The notes beneath the pieces are model-generated. The model worked only from the letters and a program-made list of their open reading frames with translations, was not told the DNA's origin and searched no databases. A stretch of DNA of 64,000 nucleotides, from contig NZ_JAJSAX010000005.1 in the NCBI RefSeq assembly GCF_021261315.1, positions 124,001 to 188,000 on the forward strand, given 5' to 3'. Positions 16,039 through 24,173 of this stretch are shown here, piece by piece. The position numbers and the translations under genes were made by a program. Source of the DNA: Epilithonimonas sp. JDS (GTDB lineage: Bacteria > Bacteroidota > Bacteroidia > Flavobacteriales > Weeksellaceae). Position 1 is the stretch's first letter, and the number at the start of each line of letters is the position of its first letter.

Positions 16039-16818
16039 TTAATTTGATACATTAGAAACAAATTCCCCAAACTTCTTCCCTGGATTTTCATCTTTCATAA
16101 AATATTCGCCCATCAAAAATCCATCAAAGCCTTTTTCTTTTAGGAATCTGAAATCTTCCTCGTTATAAATCCCGCTTTCTGCAATGGATAAAATATCTTT
16201 CGGAAGTTGGTTTTTCAAATTGACAGAATGTTGCAAATCAACTTTGAAATCTTTTAAATTTCTGTTGTTGATGCCGACAAAATCGACATTTTTATTAATG
16301 TGTACAAGTTCCTCTTCTGAATGGATTTCCAACAAAACTTCGAGTTTCAATTGATTAGCCAGTTCTGTAAATTCCGAAACCTGAGTTGGAGAAAGACAAG
16401 ATGCAATTAACAGAATCACATCCGCTCCAATAGCTTTTGCTTCGTAGAATTGATATTCATCGACCATAAAATCTTTTCTCAAAATTGGAATGTTGATGTG
16501 ATTTCGAACGCTCAAAATATCTTCGAAACTTCCACCGAAAAAATCTTTATCTGTCAAAATCGAAACGGCGCTTGCTCCGAATTTTTCGTATTGAGAAACG
16601 ACTTCCAATGGCGAAACTTTATCATTGATGATTCCTTTGCTTGGCGATTGTCTTTTGAACTCGGTGATGATTCCGGATTTGGATTTTAAGGTTTCCTTTA
16701 GCGAAAAAGTTTTCCTTCCAAAAAACTCTGAATCTTTCAGTTGTTCCAGAGAAATTTTGGATTTTGAATCTGCAACTTCCTGTTTTTTTCTTTCTATGAT
16801 TTTATCGAGAATGTTCAT
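16039..16818 (-). CDS. trpC: Indole-3-glycerol-phosphate synthase
   Basis: Closes the indole ring of CdRP. It has 259 residues and a complete TIM barrel. Family motifs are the N-terminal MNILDKIIERKKQEV helix, the catalytic Lys/Glu strand ITEFKRQSPSKG, FGASAVSILTDKDFFGGS, PILRKDFMVDEYQ, VGINNRNLKDFKVD, and the phosphate-binding IAESGIY and GFLMGEYFMK. It is separate from trpF, which lies 15 bp downstream, as is normal in Bacteroidota. The upstream neighbour in the operon is an ankyrin lipoprotein, not trpD. Confidence 0.95.
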   Translation of the reverse strand: MNILDKIIERKKQEVADSKSKISLEQLKDSEFFGRKTFSLKETLKSKSGIITEFKRQSPSKGIINDKVSPLEVVSQYEKFGASAVSILTDKDFFGGSFEDILSVRNHINIPILRKDFMVDEYQFYEAKAIGADVILLIASCLSPTQVSEFTELANQLKLEVLLEIHSEEELVHINKNVDFVGINNRNLKDFKVDLQHSVNLKNQLPKDILSIAESGIYNEEDFRFLKEKGFDGFLMGEYFMKDENPGKKFGEFVSNVSN

Positions 16819-16866
16819 TCTTTCTAAATATATTGTTTAAGTGTTTTAAATTTTGTTTTCAACAAA

Positions 16867-18240
16867 TTACAATTTCAAATCTAGCCACTTTTTATTCCCA
16901 GTTCTTTCGACGGTTTCTTTGAGTGTACTTTGGATTGTATGTCCATAAAAATCTGTAACATCTGTTCCTGCTCCATTTTTTAAAAGTAATACTGCAATAT
17001 CGTAATGATTATATTGAATGGCTTTTAGAAGAGGCGTTTGCTTATCATCATTCGTTTTGTTAACATCCGCGCCTTTTTGTATTAATAAGTTGACAGCGTT
17101 ATAATTCTTTTCATTCCAAACTGCCTCCATCAATGCTGTATCACCATTGTCTTTCTGAATGTTGACATCCGCACCATTTTCCACAAGGTATTTTGTTATT
17201 TCGAAGTTGGTTTCCCAAACTGCCTCAGAGAGTGGGGAAATACCTCCACCACCGTCTCTTTTTTGGTTGACGTTGGCTCCTTTTTCTACCAGAAATTTCA
17301 CTTTTTCTATGCAGTTTGATGAAACAGCTTCTATCAGTGGTGTTCTTCCATATTTGTTGGTGGGATTTATTTTTGCTCCTTTTTCAATTAAAAACTCCAT
17401 AAGTTCTGTTGAACACGAATTTTTTCCTGAAGCACAAGAAAGTGGAGTTGTCCCGCTTTTGGAAACCGAATTTACATTTCCTCCCTTGCTAACAATCATT
17501 TTTGCAATGTCGGAAAAATCTCTTCTGCAAGCCATCATCAAAGCGTTTTCCCCGTCTTTCGGATTGATATAATTGACATTCGCACCTTTACCAATGATTG
17601 TTGAAATCACTTCCTCAGAAATGGTTTCACTGTACAAAGCATCTAACAGTACGCTTCTCCCTGTTTCTGTGCTGGAAGAATTGACGTCTATATTTTGTTC
17701 CAATAATTTTTGCACAACATCATTCCATTCATAAGCTATTGCCCATTGCAAGGTGGAAGTTCCATCTGAATCCTTGCTATCAATTGTTGCATTCGCGCCT
17801 TTTTCCAATAGAAATTTTGCCATTTCTTCGCTTCTGTTGGCACACGCTAAAAAAAGTGCAGTATGGCCAGCTTTGTTTTGAAGATTGATGTCTGCCTTGT
17901 TTTCAAGTAACAATTCTGCAATTTTTTCCTGATTGTAAAAAGTTGCTACCATCAGCATTGTCCATTCTTTATTGGAAAAATCATCTGCGTTTTTCCGACG
18001 TCCACCTCTGAAAAAACCTTCGAATTTGGAATCGACATCAACTCCTTTTTTTAATAAATCCGGAATGCCTTTAACATCTCCATTTTTAATGATTTCTATT
18101 ATTTTTTCGCTCTCGGCTTTCGGGAGTTCCACAATTTTTTGGTGAATTTCTGTGGCTGGAATTGTCTTTTTCTCAGCCGTTTTGTCTTTGCAGGATGGGA
18201 ATGCTTGAGCTAGAATTAAAAATAGGAGTAGTTTTCTCAT
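16867..18240 (-). CDS. Ankyrin-repeat lipoprotein inside the trp operon
   Basis: Envelope lipoprotein of 457 residues from the ATG at 18240 (MRKLLLFLILAQAFPSCKDK; lipobox FPSC). After a linker, residues of about 60-445 form roughly ten to eleven ankyrin repeats with recurring G-x-TALxxA, GADVNxxN and LLLENKADIN patterns. Ankyrin arrays bind proteins; no enzymatic motif is visible. It sits between trpD and trpC in the same direction, with 25 bp and 48 bp gaps, so it is most likely co-transcribed with tryptophan genes. A role in tryptophan metabolism is not implied by the sequence; insertion of an unrelated gene is the simpler view. Confidence 0.88.
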   Translation of the reverse strand: MRKLLLFLILAQAFPSCKDKTAEKKTIPATEIHQKIVELPKAESEKIIEIIKNGDVKGIPDLLKKGVDVDSKFEGFFRGGRRKNADDFSNKEWTMLMVATFYNQEKIAELLLENKADINLQNKAGHTALFLACANRSEEMAKFLLEKGANATIDSKDSDGTSTLQWAIAYEWNDVVQKLLEQNIDVNSSSTETGRSVLLDALYSETISEEVISTIIGKGANVNYINPKDGENALMMACRRDFSDIAKMIVSKGGNVNSVSKSGTTPLSCASGKNSCSTELMEFLIEKGAKINPTNKYGRTPLIEAVSSNCIEKVKFLVEKGANVNQKRDGGGGISPLSEAVWETNFEITKYLVENGADVNIQKDNGDTALMEAVWNEKNYNAVNLLIQKGADVNKTNDDKQTPLLKAIQYNHYDIAVLLLKNGAGTDVTDFYGHTIQSTLKETVERTGNKKWLDLKL

Positions 18241-18265
18241 TTGTGTTTTATTAAATTCTACATTT

Positions 18266-19255
18266 TTAATTTTCAATTAATTTCTTCAAACAATTTAACG
18301 CTTTTCCGCTTTCCAAACTGTCTTTAGCAAGTGCAAGACAATTATCATAATCACCGTATTTTTCAGTGTTCAGAAGAGCGATTGACGCATTTGCCAGAAC
18401 TACAGAATTCTGTTCATCAGTTCCTTTACCTTCTAGAATATTGATGAAAATCTTGGCAGATTCTTCTTTTGTATGACCTCCAAAAATACTTTCAGGTTCG
18501 ATGTTTTTGAATTTCAAATCTTCCGCTGAAAAGATTTTTTCACCCGACTTATTGAAGATTTTTGTGTCGCCCGTCAATGAAATCTCGTCATAACCATCCA
18601 AAGCGTGAACCAGCATAAATTCACTTTTCTGCTGTTGCAAAAGGTATTGATAAACTCTAGCAATCTCCAGATTCGCAACGCCAATCATCGAATATTTTGG
18701 TTTCGCAGGATTTACCAACGGGCCAAGAATATTGAAAAAAGTCTTCAATCCCAATTGTTTTCTCAATGGCGCAACGGATTTCAAAGCCGGATGAAAAAGT
18801 GGTGCGTGGATGAAACAGATGTTTCCTTTTTCCAAATCGGCTTTCAAATCTTCAGAATTATCTTTGAATTGATATCCCAACTCTTCCAAGACATTGGAAG
18901 AACCGGAAATTGAAGACGCGCCATAATTCCCTTGTTTGGCCACTTTTTGTCCAGTTCCGGCAACGATGAAACTCGCTAAAGTGGAAATGTTAAAAGTATT
19001 TTTTCCATCACCACCAGTTCCGACGATGTCAACCAAATCGTTAGTTCCCAAATCGATAGGTTTTGCCAACTGAAGTAAAGCCTCACGGAAACCAGTGAGT
19101 TCTTCGAGCGTAATGCTTCGCATCAAGAAAACGGTGATGAAAGAAATGACCTCGCTTTCATTGAATTTATTTTGTGAAATCTCAGTCAAAATCGCCTTGG
19201 CTTCGGCTCTTGTCAAAGTTTGATGGTTGAAGAGATATTGTAATATTTGTTTCAT
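18266..19255 (-). CDS. trpD: Anthranilate phosphoribosyltransferase
   Basis: Transfers phosphoribosyl from PRPP to anthranilate. It has 329 residues. The glycine-rich GTGGDGKNTFNIST binds PRPP and the motif KQGNYGASSISGSSNVLEELG-type helix follows (shown here as ASSISGSSNVLEE). GPLVNPAKPKYSMIGV and VHALDGYDEIS are also typical of the family. It is not fused to trpG. A gap carrying an inverted repeat separates it from trpG upstream. Confidence 0.95.
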   Translation of the reverse strand: MKQILQYLFNHQTLTRAEAKAILTEISQNKFNESEVISFITVFLMRSITLEELTGFREALLQLAKPIDLGTNDLVDIVGTGGDGKNTFNISTLASFIVAGTGQKVAKQGNYGASSISGSSNVLEELGYQFKDNSEDLKADLEKGNICFIHAPLFHPALKSVAPLRKQLGLKTFFNILGPLVNPAKPKYSMIGVANLEIARVYQYLLQQQKSEFMLVHALDGYDEISLTGDTKIFNKSGEKIFSAEDLKFKNIEPESIFGGHTKEESAKIFINILEGKGTDEQNSVVLANASIALLNTEKYGDYDNCLALAKDSLESGKALNCLKKLIEN

Positions 19256-19262
19256 AATTTTT

Positions 19263-19320
19263 AGTCCGAAGTCAGAGGTCTGAAGTCGGAAGTTTTTGCG
19301 TTATATTTTTTCTTCGGACT
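19263..19320. repeat. Inverted repeat AGTCCGAAG / CTTCGGACT in the trpG-trpD gap
   Basis: AGTCCGAAG (19263-19271) pairs with CTTCGGACT (19312-19320). The left arm continues as a purine-rich series of GAAGTC-like units (19266-19292). The right arm is inside the last codons of trpG, whose tail GGTKSEEKI it encodes. The style is like the low-complexity arms around the four-helix gene at 29.9 kb, but the sequences are not the same. It may be a remnant of a similar element or a simple intergenic repeat. Confidence 0.5.
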
Positions 19321-19900
19321 TCGTACCTCCAGCTTCCAGCTTTAAGAAATTCTCTAAAATCTTTCTTCCGTCAGGTGTCAAGATGCTTTCCGGATGATAT
19401 TGTACGGCGTGAACATCGTAGGTTTTGTGTTTCAAACTCATAATCATTCCGTTTTTGTCGACGCTTGTGATTTCGAGTTCAGCAGGGAAGTCATCAGGAT
19501 TCACCGCCCAGGAATGGTATCTGCCAACTTCCAAAGTTTCTGGTAAACTGTTGAAAATAATATGCGCATTTGTCTGAATAGATTCTGTCGCAATGCCGTG
19601 ATAGATTTCAGAAAGGTTAATCAAACTTCCACCAAAAGCTTCCGCAATCGCCTGTTGACCGAGGCAAACCCCAAAAATCGATTTTGTGGGCGCATATTTT
19701 TTGATTAATTCCAATAAGATTCCTGCCTCTTCCGGAATTCCAGGACCGGGAGAAAGGATGATTTTGTCGTATTTGTCGATGTCTTCCAAGGCAATTTTAT
19801 CGTTGCGGAAAACGTCGACTTCTTCACCAACGATTTGTTCTATGATTTGAACGAGATTGTAAGTGAAACTATCGTAATTGTCAAACACTAATATTTTCAT
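19301..19900 (-). CDS. trpG: Anthranilate synthase component II (glutamine amidotransferase)
   Basis: Class I glutamine amidotransferase that supplies ammonia to TrpE. It has 199 residues. The nucleophile is Cys79 in GVCLGQQAIAEAFGG and the His/Glu pair is in VQYHPESILTPDG; LSPGPGIPEEAG forms the oxyanion loop. The start (ATG at 19900) overlaps the trpE stop by four bases, showing translational coupling. It may also serve aminodeoxychorismate synthase, as single amphibolic subunits do in other bacteria. The C-terminus is extended by repeat DNA. Confidence 0.95.
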   Translation of the reverse strand: MKILVFDNYDSFTYNLVQIIEQIVGEEVDVFRNDKIALEDIDKYDKIILSPGPGIPEEAGILLELIKKYAPTKSIFGVCLGQQAIAEAFGGSLINLSEIYHGIATESIQTNAHIIFNSLPETLEVGRYHSWAVNPDDFPAELEITSVDKNGMIMSLKHKTYDVHAVQYHPESILTPDGRKILENFLKLEAGGTKSEEKI

Positions 19901-21315
19901 AATTTCTCTGCTTTTAAAACGGCTTTCTTCAAAGCTCCTAATTTGTTGTTCACTTCCTGCAATTCACTTTCGGCAACGGATTTGGCTGTGATTCCAGCGC
20001 CGGCTTGATAAAATAATGTATTGTTTTTGCTAAGGAAAGTCCGAATCATAATCGCCTGATTACAGCTTCCGTCAAAACCTACAAAACCGATACAGCCTGC
20101 GTAATAACTTCGGGAAGTTTTCTCGTGTTCATCAATGAGTTGCATCGCACGATATTTTGGTGCGCCACTCAAAGTGCCTTGTGGGAAAGTGGTCGCAATC
20201 ATTTCGTAAGGGTTTTGATTTTCTTTCACATCGGCAACCACTTCAGAAACCATATGGATGACGTGGGAAAAGAAATGAATTTCCTTTAGTTTTGAAACCG
20301 CTGTATTTTTCCCGTGAATGCTCAAGTCATTTCGTGCCAAGTCAACCAACATCGTATGTTCCGCATTTTCTTTCGGGTCTTTTTTGAGTTCTTCTGCGGA
20401 TTCCAAATCTTTTTCAATGTTTCCGGTTCGTTTGAAAGTTCCGGCAATCGGATGAATGATGGCTTTTCCGTTTTTGATAATCAACTGACTTTCCGGACTT
20501 GAACCAATCAATTTATAATCTCCATAATCGAAGAAAAATAGGTAAGGTGAAGGATTTATATTCCTCAAAGCCCTATAAACATTGAACTCGTCGCCTTGGA
20601 ACTTCTGTTCAAATCGTCTGCTGAGAACCAACTGAAAAACGTCGCCACGGAAACAATGTTTCTTTGCAAATTCTACCGATTCCAGAAATTCTTCATCTTT
20701 TAAATTAGAAGTTTCTTCTGCCGTGATTTCAAATGGAAACACGGGTGCATTTTTTTGATTAATGAAATTCTTGATGGTTGACATTTCCGATTTTAAGCCA
20801 TCAATTTTATTCTCAATTAAGAACATTTCGTCGTTGTGATGGTTAATGGCGATGACATATTGATACAATCTGTAACGCATCAACGGAATTTTATTTTCCT
20901 CAGAAAGCTCCTTGAATTTTATGTTTTCAAAGAAAGGAATCGCATCGTAACTCGTGTATCCAAAAAATCCCTGCGCACTTTTCCCAATCTCGTGGTTTGG
21001 TTTTTCGCATTCGAAAGTATTGGAAAATTCCTGAAGCAAATCGGATAATTTTTCATTCTCCAACTGGATTTTTTCTGGATTTTCCAATGGGAATTTGAAT
21101 TCAGCTTCGTGATAATCTCTGATTTCAATTCCTGCAATGGCGTTTACACAAATAAACGAAAACGAATTTTCCGAGTTTTGGTTTCCTGCATTTTCCAAGA
21201 GGATTGTATCACGAAAGTTATCACGAAGTCGCAGGTAAATTCCGATTGGCGTGAAAAGGTCTGCCAATTGGGATTTTACGGTGGTTTTTATTTTTATGGT
21301 TTTACTGAATTTCAT
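19897..21315 (-). CDS. trpE: Anthranilate synthase component I
   Basis: Converts chorismate with ammonia to anthranilate, the committed step. It has 472 residues. Chorismate-binding motifs are present: HPIAGTFKRTGN, DLARNDLS, VVADVKENQNPYEMIATTFP (cut), PQGTLSGAPKYRAMQLI and GCIGFVGFDG. The N-terminal tryptophan-binding motif, LLES in enteric enzymes, reads LLEN here, so the feedback serine is Asn. First structural gene of the operon; a Trp-rich leader peptide and a terminator hairpin precede it (21336-21477), which indicates attenuation. Confidence 0.95.
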   Translation of the reverse strand: MKFSKTIKIKTTVKSQLADLFTPIGIYLRLRDNFRDTILLENAGNQNSENSFSFICVNAIAGIEIRDYHEAEFKFPLENPEKIQLENEKLSDLLQEFSNTFECEKPNHEIGKSAQGFFGYTSYDAIPFFENIKFKELSEENKIPLMRYRLYQYVIAINHHNDEMFLIENKIDGLKSEMSTIKNFINQKNAPVFPFEITAEETSNLKDEEFLESVEFAKKHCFRGDVFQLVLSRRFEQKFQGDEFNVYRALRNINPSPYLFFFDYGDYKLIGSSPESQLIIKNGKAIIHPIAGTFKRTGNIEKDLESAEELKKDPKENAEHTMLVDLARNDLSIHGKNTAVSKLKEIHFFSHVIHMVSEVVADVKENQNPYEMIATTFPQGTLSGAPKYRAMQLIDEHEKTSRSYYAGCIGFVGFDGSCNQAIMIRTFLSKNNTLFYQAGAGITAKSVAESELQEVNNKLGALKKAVLKAEKL

Positions 21316-21335
21316 CAGATTAATTTTAGAATTTA

Positions 21336-21435
21336 AATAAAAAAAGACTTCAACAAAAAATGTCGAAGTCTTATTATGATTGAGTTATAGTTAGTTCAGA
21401 ATTTAGAACACCGATAAGCCTTTCAGACCCGACAA
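21336..21435 (-). promoter_or_regulatory. trp attenuator: terminator and alternative antiterminator
   Basis: On the minus strand AAGACTTCGACA (21372-21361) and TGTTGAAGTCTT (21355-21344) form a 12-bp terminator stem with one wobble, a 5-nt T loop and a following T-rich run (about 21343-21336), ending 21 bp before the trpE ATG. Upstream, TGTCGGGTCT (21434-21425), inside the leader peptide codons Ser-Leu-Ser-Gly-Leu, can pair with AGACTTCGACA, using two G-U pairs and a one-base bulge. A ribosome stalled on the three Trp codons would leave this segment free and favour read-through. Folding is by eye. Confidence 0.8.
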
Positions 21436-21477
21436 AGAGTTAGAAAGCCACCACCAGATATTGTACATTGTTTTCAT
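21403..21477 (-). CDS. trpL: trp operon leader peptide (Trp-Trp-Trp)
   Basis: A 24-residue ORF starting MKTMYNIWWWLSNS and ending GLSVF. Three consecutive TGG codons (21456-21448) are extremely unlikely by chance directly upstream of trpE. The stop (21403-21405) is 30 bp before the terminator stem. A TAAATTTG promoter box ends only 5 bp before the ATG, so the mRNA is almost leaderless. Function: senses charged tRNA-Trp by ribosome stalling. Too short for routine gene calling. Confidence 0.85.
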   Translation of the reverse strand: MKTMYNIWWWLSNSLSGLKGLSVF

Positions 21478-21482
21478 TGGGA

Positions 21483-21512
21483 CAAATTTAGAAATGATTT
21501 TTAATTCTGCAA
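21483..21512 (-). promoter_or_regulatory. trp operon promoter
   Basis: Minus strand: TTG (21512-21510), 19 bp, then TAAATTTG (21490-21483), a textbook Bacteroidota sigma-ABfr type promoter. Transcription should begin at or within a few bases of the leader-peptide ATG at 21477. Confidence 0.7.
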
Positions 21513-21549
21513 CTATTTTATTGAAAAAATTCTAAACTAATTTTTATAA

Positions 21550-23100
21550 CTATTTTACCACTTTTTGCGAAGTAACCGATTTGTTGGTTTCGATTTTCAA
21601 CAAATAAGTTCCTTTTTGATAATTTCTAAAATCAACTTTATCGTGATTTCCTTCAATGGTTTTCAGTAATTTTCCATCAAGAGAATAGACTTGAACCGAT
21701 TTAATGGTGTCATCCGTTTTGATAGTCAATTGGTCAACAACCGGGTTTGGATAGATTTTGACTGAAGTTTTATTGACATCATTAACAGCCAAAGTAGTCT
21801 TCGTGAAAGTAACATTATCAACTCTTAAAGATGTAGTGGTCACAACTGGTGCTGTCGTGTTTCCAAATCCAAAATAATAAACATTGTCAGAATTTGCTTT
21901 GTAGGTTTTTGTAAATTCTGTGTAGGTATTGGTAGAAATTATATCCGAACTCAAAGTTTCTATAATGTCATTTTTATCCTGACTGTTTGCCACTGCAAAT
22001 TTCAGAGTTGCCGGACTTGCATCAGCACTTCCGATTGCGGAATAATATTTTACAGTTACCGTTTCATCCTTTTTCAAGTAGATAGGATAGGAAAAGATCC
22101 AGTCGTTCTTTGCAGTTGTTTTGCTTGTGTTGTTAAAAACATATCCTGTTCCGTTTTGAGCAGCAGTTTCACTTTCGCCATTCAGCCAGGTTGTAGATGC
22201 CCATCCGTCAGAGTCATATTCGCCAAAATTCTCTACAGTTTTTTCGAAATTGTATGCGTAAGGTAATTCTGATGGTGTCCAAACCGATTTTGGTCCAGCC
22301 CAACCAGATCCGCAATCTGCATTTTTCAGGAAGAACTGGTATCTTTTTCCAGACTGAAGATTGTCAAAATTCTTAGTTGTTGCAGAAGTTATTCCTTTTG
22401 AAGAAACAGAAGTTTCAAAAGTTGTCAATCCTGTATCATAATCTGAAATTCCAGAAGTTGCTGACCAGTTGATAGTTACAGAATTCGGTTTCAAATTGGA
22501 AGTTGAAAATCCATCTACTGAAGGCATCAAACAATTTGCAGATTGGCTGATGTATAAATCATCTAAAGCCAGGTAAGTCCCGCTGTTTGTGTTGTTTACA
22601 AATGCCAAATAGATCGTTTTTCCTTTGTAAGGAGAAAGATCAAGATTATGGCTCGCATAATCAAATGGTTGTTCCGCGTCCATCTGTGTAAGCGTTGTAG
22701 TGAAAGATTCCTGGTTGTTATTGGTTTCAGAAACTTTGACAGCATAAGAATCGGTGTATTCGAAATCGTAGGATTTGCCTTTCCAATAAAGGGTTGGATT
22801 TCCTTCTTGTGGAATTGTAATAGCTGGCGTAATCAACCAATCATTCGCTTGTCCTTCAGGATCATAATACGATGTGCTGAAGGCGATTTTATTGTCATAA
22901 CCGTCATAAAATTTGATCCAGGCTTCTGTATTGAAATCTTGAACCTGACCCCATTCCGGAACCTGTAAACCGTCTGCATTAATCGTTTTGAATTGGGACA
23001 AAGGTGTCCCGTTGTTGTTTTCGAATCCTGCATTGAAAACCTGTGCATTGATATTGACCACTAATGACAAGGCCAATAAACTGATAATTTTTTTATTCAA
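21550..23100 (-). CDS. Secreted T9SS cargo with choice-of-anchor J and fibronectin III domains
   Basis: Surface or secreted protein of 516 residues. A signal peptide (KKIISLLALSLVVNINAQ) is followed by a choice-of-anchor J/cleaved-adhesin type domain (about 22-175, with DWLITPAITIP and FVNNTNSGTYLALDDLYI), a fibronectin III module (about 190-265), a second jelly-roll domain (about 280-425), and a C-terminal type A sorting domain (VKIYPNPVVDQLTIK to the end) that targets it to the type IX system. The only start codon consistent with the signal peptide is TTG at 23100. It stands upstream of, but transcribed towards, the trp promoter; a protease activity is not visible. Confidence 0.85.
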   Translation of the reverse strand: MNKKIISLLALSLVVNINAQVFNAGFENNNGTPLSQFKTINADGLQVPEWGQVQDFNTEAWIKFYDGYDNKIAFSTSYYDPEGQANDWLITPAITIPQEGNPTLYWKGKSYDFEYTDSYAVKVSETNNNQESFTTTLTQMDAEQPFDYASHNLDLSPYKGKTIYLAFVNNTNSGTYLALDDLYISQSANCLMPSVDGFSTSNLKPNSVTINWSATSGISDYDTGLTTFETSVSSKGITSATTKNFDNLQSGKRYQFFLKNADCGSGWAGPKSVWTPSELPYAYNFEKTVENFGEYDSDGWASTTWLNGESETAAQNGTGYVFNNTSKTTAKNDWIFSYPIYLKKDETVTVKYYSAIGSADASPATLKFAVANSQDKNDIIETLSSDIISTNTYTEFTKTYKANSDNVYYFGFGNTTAPVVTTTSLRVDNVTFTKTTLAVNDVNKTSVKIYPNPVVDQLTIKTDDTIKSVQVYSLDGKLLKTIEGNHDKVDFRNYQKGTYLLKIETNKSVTSQKVVK

Positions 23101-23147
23101 TTGAATATATTTTTAATTTCCAGCAAAATTAAATATTGATATCCGTA

Positions 23148-23179
23148 TTGAATCATTCAGATTGTTAAATCTGATTCAA
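23148..23179. repeat. Imperfect inverted repeat
   Basis: TTGAATCA (23148-23155) and TGATTCAA (23172-23179) pair, with inner CAGATT and AATCTG giving an alternative fit. There is no T-run, so it is not a convincing terminator. It lies between two minus-strand genes and may bind a protein or be a weak terminator of the thioesterase transcript. Confidence 0.35.
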
Positions 23180-23226
23180 TTTATAATGATTATGGATTGT
23201 TATTTTTTAATTATAAATAATTTAAT

Positions 23227-23694
23227 CTAAAGAAATGGTTTCATCTCGTCCTCTATGTCACGACGGAGATTCATTAGTTTGATGGCGTATTCCTGCATTT
23301 GAATTTCCTGCTCGGTGGTTGGCGTCCATTTTGGAACTTGCACGGATTTTCCTTTTTCGTCAACGGCAACGAAAACGATGATGCAGTGCGTTTTCTTCTC
23401 GAAGGTTTTTTCTTTGATATTTCTGGAATAAACATCGATGGCGATGTGCATACTGGAAGTTCCGGTGTAAATCACGTGAGATTCCAATTTCACAATTTCA
23501 CCAATTTTAATAGGTTGATAAAACCGGATTCCGCCAACGTAAACAGTGACACAATAACTTGACGACCAATTGCTTGCACAGGCGTAGCCGACTTGGTCTA
23601 TCCATTTCATCACGCTTCCGCCGTGGACATTGCCTCCGAAATTGACGTCTGTAGGTTCTGAGATAAACTGGAAAGTAATTGGTTTGTTGTCCAT
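23227..23694 (-). CDS. Acyl-CoA thioesterase (hotdog fold, YciA/BACH type)
   Basis: Hydrolyses acyl-CoA to free acid and CoA. It has 155 residues with a single hotdog domain. TDVNFGGNVHGGSVMKWID contains the family catalytic Asp/Asn region and the HGG segment, and the central strand is SSMHIAIDVYSRN. It stands alone on the minus strand. The substrate chain length cannot be predicted from sequence. Confidence 0.85.
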   Translation of the reverse strand: MDNKPITFQFISEPTDVNFGGNVHGGSVMKWIDQVGYACASNWSSSYCVTVYVGGIRFYQPIKIGEIVKLESHVIYTGTSSMHIAIDVYSRNIKEKTFEKKTHCIIVFVAVDEKGKSVQVPKWTPTTEQEIQMQEYAIKLMNLRRDIEDEMKPFL

Positions 23695-23910
23695 TTTTTT
23701 TGATAATTAAATTCAAATGTAAGGTTTTTTGAAGGGATTTTGGAAATTCATATGACTACACATTCTATTTGATTTTTGTTTGCCCCGGCCCTAAAGGGAG
23801 CAAAAATAAATTAGAACTTATGGCAAAATTATTTCTTTTAGTTTCGGGGGAAAATAATTTTGATTAGAAATGGAAACTTCGATGTTGATGACAAAACTTG
23901 TTTGGACGAT

Positions 23911-24038
23911 GAATCTGCAACCCGGCCTGAACGGAGCTCTTTTTTGTCATTGCGATTGTTGACTGGTTATACTGAATGTCTAGCGCCGTTCGCAATGGCA
24001 AAAAAAGCGGGAGTGGAGGACGGATAAGTTGCCCAAAA
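23911..24038 (+). repeat. Dispersed intergenic repeat, copy B
   Basis: Best-preserved copy of the family also at 11418-11557 and 5248-5355. Order: CTGCAACCCGGCCTGAACGG, AGCTCTTTTTTGTCATTGCG, a variable loop, TTCGCAATGGCAAAAAAAGC, GGGAGTGGAGGACGGATAAG, TTGCCCAAAA. TTTTTTGTCATTGCGA pairs with TCGCAATGGCAAAAAA over 16 bp with one G-T. It lies in the 479-bp gap between the thioesterase gene and the ArsC-like gene. That gap also contains a GC-rich GCCCCGGCCCTAAAGGGAGC element near 23785 and a TTAACG-AA-CGTTAA palindrome at 24055-24068. Confidence 0.7.
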
Positions 24039-24161
24039 TATGAAACTTAAATCCTTAACGAACGTTAAAGTTCTGGATGTAAATGGCAGAGGATGAGACC
24101 TTGCGTCGGGGCGTAATATAAGATATCTAAACGACATAGCCAAGATGTGGAAAATAAAACG

Positions 24162-24169
24162 TATTTTTG
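24162..24169 (+). promoter_or_regulatory. -7 box TATTTTTG of the ArsC-like gene
   Basis: Exact TAnnTTTG match ending 4 bp before the ATG at 24174, so the transcript would be leaderless or nearly so. It rules out the upstream in-frame start at 24147. Confidence 0.6.
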
Positions 24170-24173
24170 CAAA

